Source of the DNA: Bacteroidetes bacterium QH_10_64_37
GTDB lineage: Bacteria; Bacteroidota; Rhodothermia; Rhodothermales; Salinibacteraceae
Length of the DNA stretch: 10,723 nucleotides
Assembly (NCBI GenBank): GCA_003023105.1
Contig: PXSZ01000031.1
Coordinates: forward strand, 1 to 10,723
Reading direction: 5' to 3'
Shown: positions 8,561 to 10,723 of the stretch, one piece after another
How positions within the stretch are numbered: the stretch's first letter is position 1
Layout: every line of letters begins with the position of its first letter
Made by a program: the position numbers and the translations under genes
Notes under the pieces: model-generated
Seen by the model: only the letters and a program-made list of their open reading frames with translations
The model's database searches: none
What the model was told of the DNA's origin: nothing

Positions 8561-9564
8561 GAGCAGGAGGACTCGACCCGCCCAATCCGAAACGGCGTCT
8601 CCCCAAGGGCCTCCAACCGTTCCGTGGCTCGGCGAACATCCGCCTTCCGCACAACGGCCACCAGTCCCACGCCCAGGTTGAAGGTCTGCCGCATGTCGGC
8701 CTCCGGCACGTCCCCCTCCTCCTGAATGAGCGAAAAGAGCGCCGGTCGCTCCCACGCGTCGTACTCCACGACCGCCTCGCAACCGTCAGGCATCACGCGG
8801 CGGAGGTTGCCGGGCAGGCCGCCCCCGGTTATGTGAGCCAGCCCGTGCGCGAGATCGGTCTCCACGAGCGCACGGATCGGGCGCAGGTACGACCGGTGGA
8901 CACGGAGCAACGCTTCCCCGATCGACACCCCTCCCAGCTCGGGCGGACAATCGTCCACCGTGTACTCCTCAAAAAGGACAGTTCGGGCCAGGGTGTAGCC
9001 GTTGGTGTGGATGCCGGTCGAGGGCAGGCCGAGGAGCACGTCGCCCGGCGTCACGTCGTCCCCCTCCACGATCTCCGCCTTGTCGACCAGACCGACGATG
9101 CTCCCGACGAGGTCAAAATCGTCCGTACCGTAGACGTCCGGCATCTCGGCGATTTCCCCGCCGACCAGCGCGCACTCGTTTTCCGTGCAGGCCGTCGCAA
9201 ACCCTTCCACAACCGCTTCCGCCCTGCTCGACGCCAGCGCCCCAACGCCATAGTAGTCAAGAAAATACAGCGGCTCGGCCCCGCAGACGGCAATGTCGTT
9301 CACGCAGTGATGCACGAGGTCCTGCCCCACCGTGTCGTAGCGCCCTACGCGCGAGGCCACCTTGAGCTTCGTTCCCACCCCATCGATGGACGACACCAGG
9401 ACGGGCTGCTCCACGCCGTCGAGATCGGGCTCGAAAAAGGAGCCGAACGCGCCAATGTCCGCGAGAACGCCGGGCGTGAAGGTGTCTCGGACGGTCGAGC
9501 GGATGCGATCGACGGTTTCGTCGCCCGCCTCCACGTCAACGCCCGCTTCTTTGTAGGTGGTCAT
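8557..9564 (-). CDS. purM: Phosphoribosylformylglycinamidine cyclo-ligase (PurM, AIR synthetase)
   Basis: This is the fifth step of de novo purine synthesis: ATP-dependent closure of FGAM to aminoimidazole ribonucleotide in the cytosol. At 335 residues it has the usual length. Motifs in order are VSSIDGVGTKLKVA (57-70), HHCVNDIAVCGAEPLYFLDY (85-104), GGEIAEMPDVY (135-145, where ETAEMP is more usual), GLPSTGIHTNGYTLAR (179-194) and HITGGGLPGNLRRVMP (244-259). The ATG at 9564 is preferred over an ATG 19 codons upstream because the family N-terminus (TYKEAGVD) begins there. The protein is very acidic, notably at 195-240. A 235-bp structured leader separates it from the gene upstream. plsY lies 229 bp downstream and has no pathway link. 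Confidence 0.96.
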   Translation of the reverse strand: MTTYKEAGVDVEAGDETVDRIRSTVRDTFTPGVLADIGAFGSFFEPDLDGVEQPVLVSSIDGVGTKLKVASRVGRYDTVGQDLVHHCVNDIAVCGAEPLYFLDYYGVGALASSRAEAVVEGFATACTENECALVGGEIAEMPDVYGTDDFDLVGSIVGLVDKAEIVEGDDVTPGDVLLGLPSTGIHTNGYTLARTVLFEEYTVDDCPPELGGVSIGEALLRVHRSYLRPIRALVETDLAHGLAHITGGGLPGNLRRVMPDGCEAVVEYDAWERPALFSLIQEEGDVPEADMRQTFNLGVGLVAVVRKADVRRATERLEALGETPFRIGRVESSCS

Positions 9565-9636
9565 ACCGATGTGTGAGAAGGTTCGTAAACGAGTGATTGC
9601 TTTTGCCCCCAATTGGCTCAATCCTACACACGTAGG

Positions 9637-9645
9637 GTGTGGACG
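9637..9645 (+). repeat. GTGTGGACG repeat copy upstream of purM
   Basis: The copy lies within CGTAGGGTGTGGACG (9631-9645). Its reverse complement matches CGTCCACACCTACG at 8540-8553 except for one inserted base. The purM gene is therefore bracketed by inverted copies of the same element. Confidence 0.55.
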
Positions 9646-9648
9646 AAA

Positions 9649-9673
9649 GGGCGAGAGGGCGTGTGGGGGAGGG
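9649..9673 (+). other. Potential G-quadruplex sequence upstream of purM
   Basis: Four G tracts on the plus strand (9649-9651, 9657-9659, 9665-9669 and 9671-9673) are separated by 5, 5 and 1 bases, which meets the standard G3+N1-7 pattern. The G-rich strand is the template strand for purM transcription, so the RNA would be C-rich. Confidence 0.45.
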
Positions 9674-9799
9674 AGTGTGCCTTCGAAAGCCGGTCCCGAC
9701 TCATGGACCGACCAATGTCCCGACCGGCTCGATCCCGACTGCTGCCGGGACCGTCGGGGTGTCCACGTTTTTCTCCCATTCTCCTATTTTCCTTTCCCC

Positions 9800-10609
9800 T
9801 TAGCTCCGGCCAAAAACCATGTGCAGATACACCTCCAGCCGGCGGAACCGGGACAGACCGATCGGCGCCGACCAGAGGTCGAAATCGCGTCGATCCAGCT
9901 CTTCGATGAGGGCCAGCGCTCCGTGCCAGTACCACCAGAAGGCATAGCGCTGCCGAAACCGAAGATCGGCGGCCAGGGACCGGCCGCGCTGCAGGGCGTC
10001 TCGCACGCGGACGCTCTGCTTCCAGAGGAGCCGCTGGACCGCTTCGGTGGCCGGCCCCGTCCGGAGCTGATCGACCGACACGTCGTACTGGCGCAGTTCG
10101 TCCATCGGCACGAAAAGCCGCTCCTTCTTTAGGTCGGCGGGCAGGGTTACGAGATGCGCCAGATGAAAGAAGCCGCGGGCGAGATGGTCGACCCAGCTCA
10201 TCTGGACCGAATTCGTCAGGTCCGCAAGGTGCGCCAGGAGACGCGCATGGGGCACTGCCCAGAGCCGAACGAAGGTCTCCAGCCGGTCGGCGCTTTCGAA
10301 GCGGGTGATCCCGCACTGCAGGCGGGCGGCGTCCACCTGCGCGCCGAGCCATTCGCGATTGAGATCGTGTCGCCCGCAGGCCTCGTATGCGTCCGACCAC
10401 GTCTCCTCGGGCATCACGCGGAGGGGCTCGCCCGCGTCGGCCCGCGTCCGCTCCTCATCGAAAAACGGATCGACCGACGCGTCCGACGGCACAGTCGGCT
10501 CCACCAGCGCCGAATGCCAGCGCCAGAGCGCCCGGGCCGCCGGACGCCGACGCCGCGACCACTCGTCGTAGAACGGACGGGGCAACTCCGGGGAGGGCTC
10601 GCCAGACAT
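9800..10609 (-). CDS. Divergent squalene/phytoene synthase family protein
   Basis: The 269 residues follow the plan of trans-isoprenyl diphosphate synthases of the squalene/phytoene synthase (head-to-head) class. The segment DLNREWLGAQVDAARLQCGI (82-101) with RFESADRLETFVRLWAVPHA (103-122) resembles the family's mid-region. LKKERLFVPMDELRQYDVS (160-178) matches the conserved stretch ending in a YLP-type motif. The two aspartate-rich diphosphate-binding motifs are largely missing: the first position reads HSALVEP (32-38), and in the second only D159 of the usual D-x-x-x-D remains. It may be a specialised or inactive paralogue rather than a classical squalene or phytoene synthase. The ATG at 10609 is the likely start; no Shine-Dalgarno is seen. 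No other isoprenoid gene lies in the window. Confidence 0.7.
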   Translation of the reverse strand: MSGEPSPELPRPFYDEWSRRRRPAARALWRWHSALVEPTVPSDASVDPFFDEERTRADAGEPLRVMPEETWSDAYEACGRHDLNREWLGAQVDAARLQCGITRFESADRLETFVRLWAVPHARLLAHLADLTNSVQMSWVDHLARGFFHLAHLVTLPADLKKERLFVPMDELRQYDVSVDQLRTGPATEAVQRLLWKQSVRVRDALQRGRSLAADLRFRQRYAFWWYWHGALALIEELDRRDFDLWSAPIGLSRFRRLEVYLHMVFGRS

Positions 10610-10675
10610 TCGCGGGGAGAAGACCCTTCAACAACCAAAAACGACGAGGGCAAAGCGGCCCAAATACGGAACGAG

Positions 10676-10723
10676 CTACGCCTCAACCTCGGCAAACTCC
10701 TTCTTCACCACACTAATCTGGCT
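10676..10723 (-). CDS. 3' end of an unidentified gene, cut by the window edge
   Basis: On the minus strand the last 48 bases are open and read SQISVVKKEFAEVEA before a TAG stop at 10676. The acidic ending suits the proteome, and 66 bp separate it from the next gene. Fifteen residues are too few to name a family, so even its being a gene is tentative. Confidence 0.4.
   Translation of the reverse strand, partial: SQISVVKKEFAEVEA

Larger units (their letters stand above)
9565..9799 (-). promoter_or_regulatory. Structured purM leader region
   Basis: This gene-free stretch holds several pairing elements. TCCCGAC occurs at 9694-9700, 9718-9724 and 9733-9739. CCCGAC (9734-9739) can pair with GTCGGG (9753-9758), or TCCCG (9733-9737) with CGGGA (9746-9750), and these two hairpins exclude each other. 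AGCCGGTC (9688-9695) and GACCGGCT (9722-9729) form a separate 8-bp stem. CCTAC/GTAGG (9623-9636) is a small hairpin beside a GTGTGGACG copy. A polypurine run on the coding strand follows the upstream gene's stop (9768-9799). I do not recognise a known riboswitch. Confidence 0.35.

Noticed and set aside
9733..9770. Plus-strand hairpin CCCGAC/GTCGGG followed by TTTTT as a terminator
   Set aside because: The T run starts about 8-10 bases after the stem, and no plus-strand gene exists for it to end.
9624..9779. 51-codon arginine-rich minus-strand ORF in the purM leader, with AGGAG close before its ATG
   Set aside because: The spacing of one base between AGGAG and ATG is too short, the composition looks like read-through of GC-rich noncoding DNA, and no family is recognised.

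Overview
This is a 10.7 kb, GC-rich bacterial chromosome segment in which every gene I can support lies on the minus strand. The predicted proteins are strongly acidic, with many D/E runs in ParE, ParC and PurM, as expected of a salt-in halophile. Most starts lack a clear Shine-Dalgarno sequence, as is common in Bacteroidota and Rhodothermota. Together with the gene content this suggests a Salinibacter-like member of the Rhodothermota. That assignment is inference from composition and gene families, not a database match.

In the direction of transcription (right to left) the window holds: the last codons of an unidentified gene (10676-10723); a divergent squalene/phytoene-synthase-fold protein (9800-10609); purM of purine synthesis (8557-9564); plsY and gpsA, consecutive steps of glycerolipid synthesis (7641-8327 and 6567-7592); an AlbA_2/Schlafen-type protein with a winged-helix tail (5847-6497); parC (3235-5514); a DUF433/DUF5615 toxin-antitoxin pair (3203-2526); a deleted MNT/HEPN toxin-antitoxin relic (2448-2186); parE (2124-193); and the 5' part of a tRNA-Lys(CTT) gene cut by the window edge (1-50).

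GpsA makes sn-glycerol-3-phosphate and PlsY acylates it, so these adjacent genes form a small phospholipid-initiation operon. ParC and ParE would form topoisomerase IV, but about 1.1 kb of toxin-antitoxin sequence lies between them. One pair is intact and sits only 31 bp behind parC. The other is a relic carrying two internal deletions.

Intergenic DNA is more structured than usual. A 9-bp word, GTGTGGACG, occurs four times, always between genes, and inverted copies bracket purM. The starts of purM and of the AlbA_2 gene share an identical 13-bp context. An 11-bp tandem repeat and a hairpin precede plsY. The purM leader holds repeated pairing segments and a potential G-quadruplex. The protein-level points most worth checking are a lysine at the quinolone-contact serine position of ParC, a sliding-clamp-like QGDLF motif in a ParC loop, and the loss of the aspartate-rich catalytic motifs in the squalene/phytoene-synthase-like protein.
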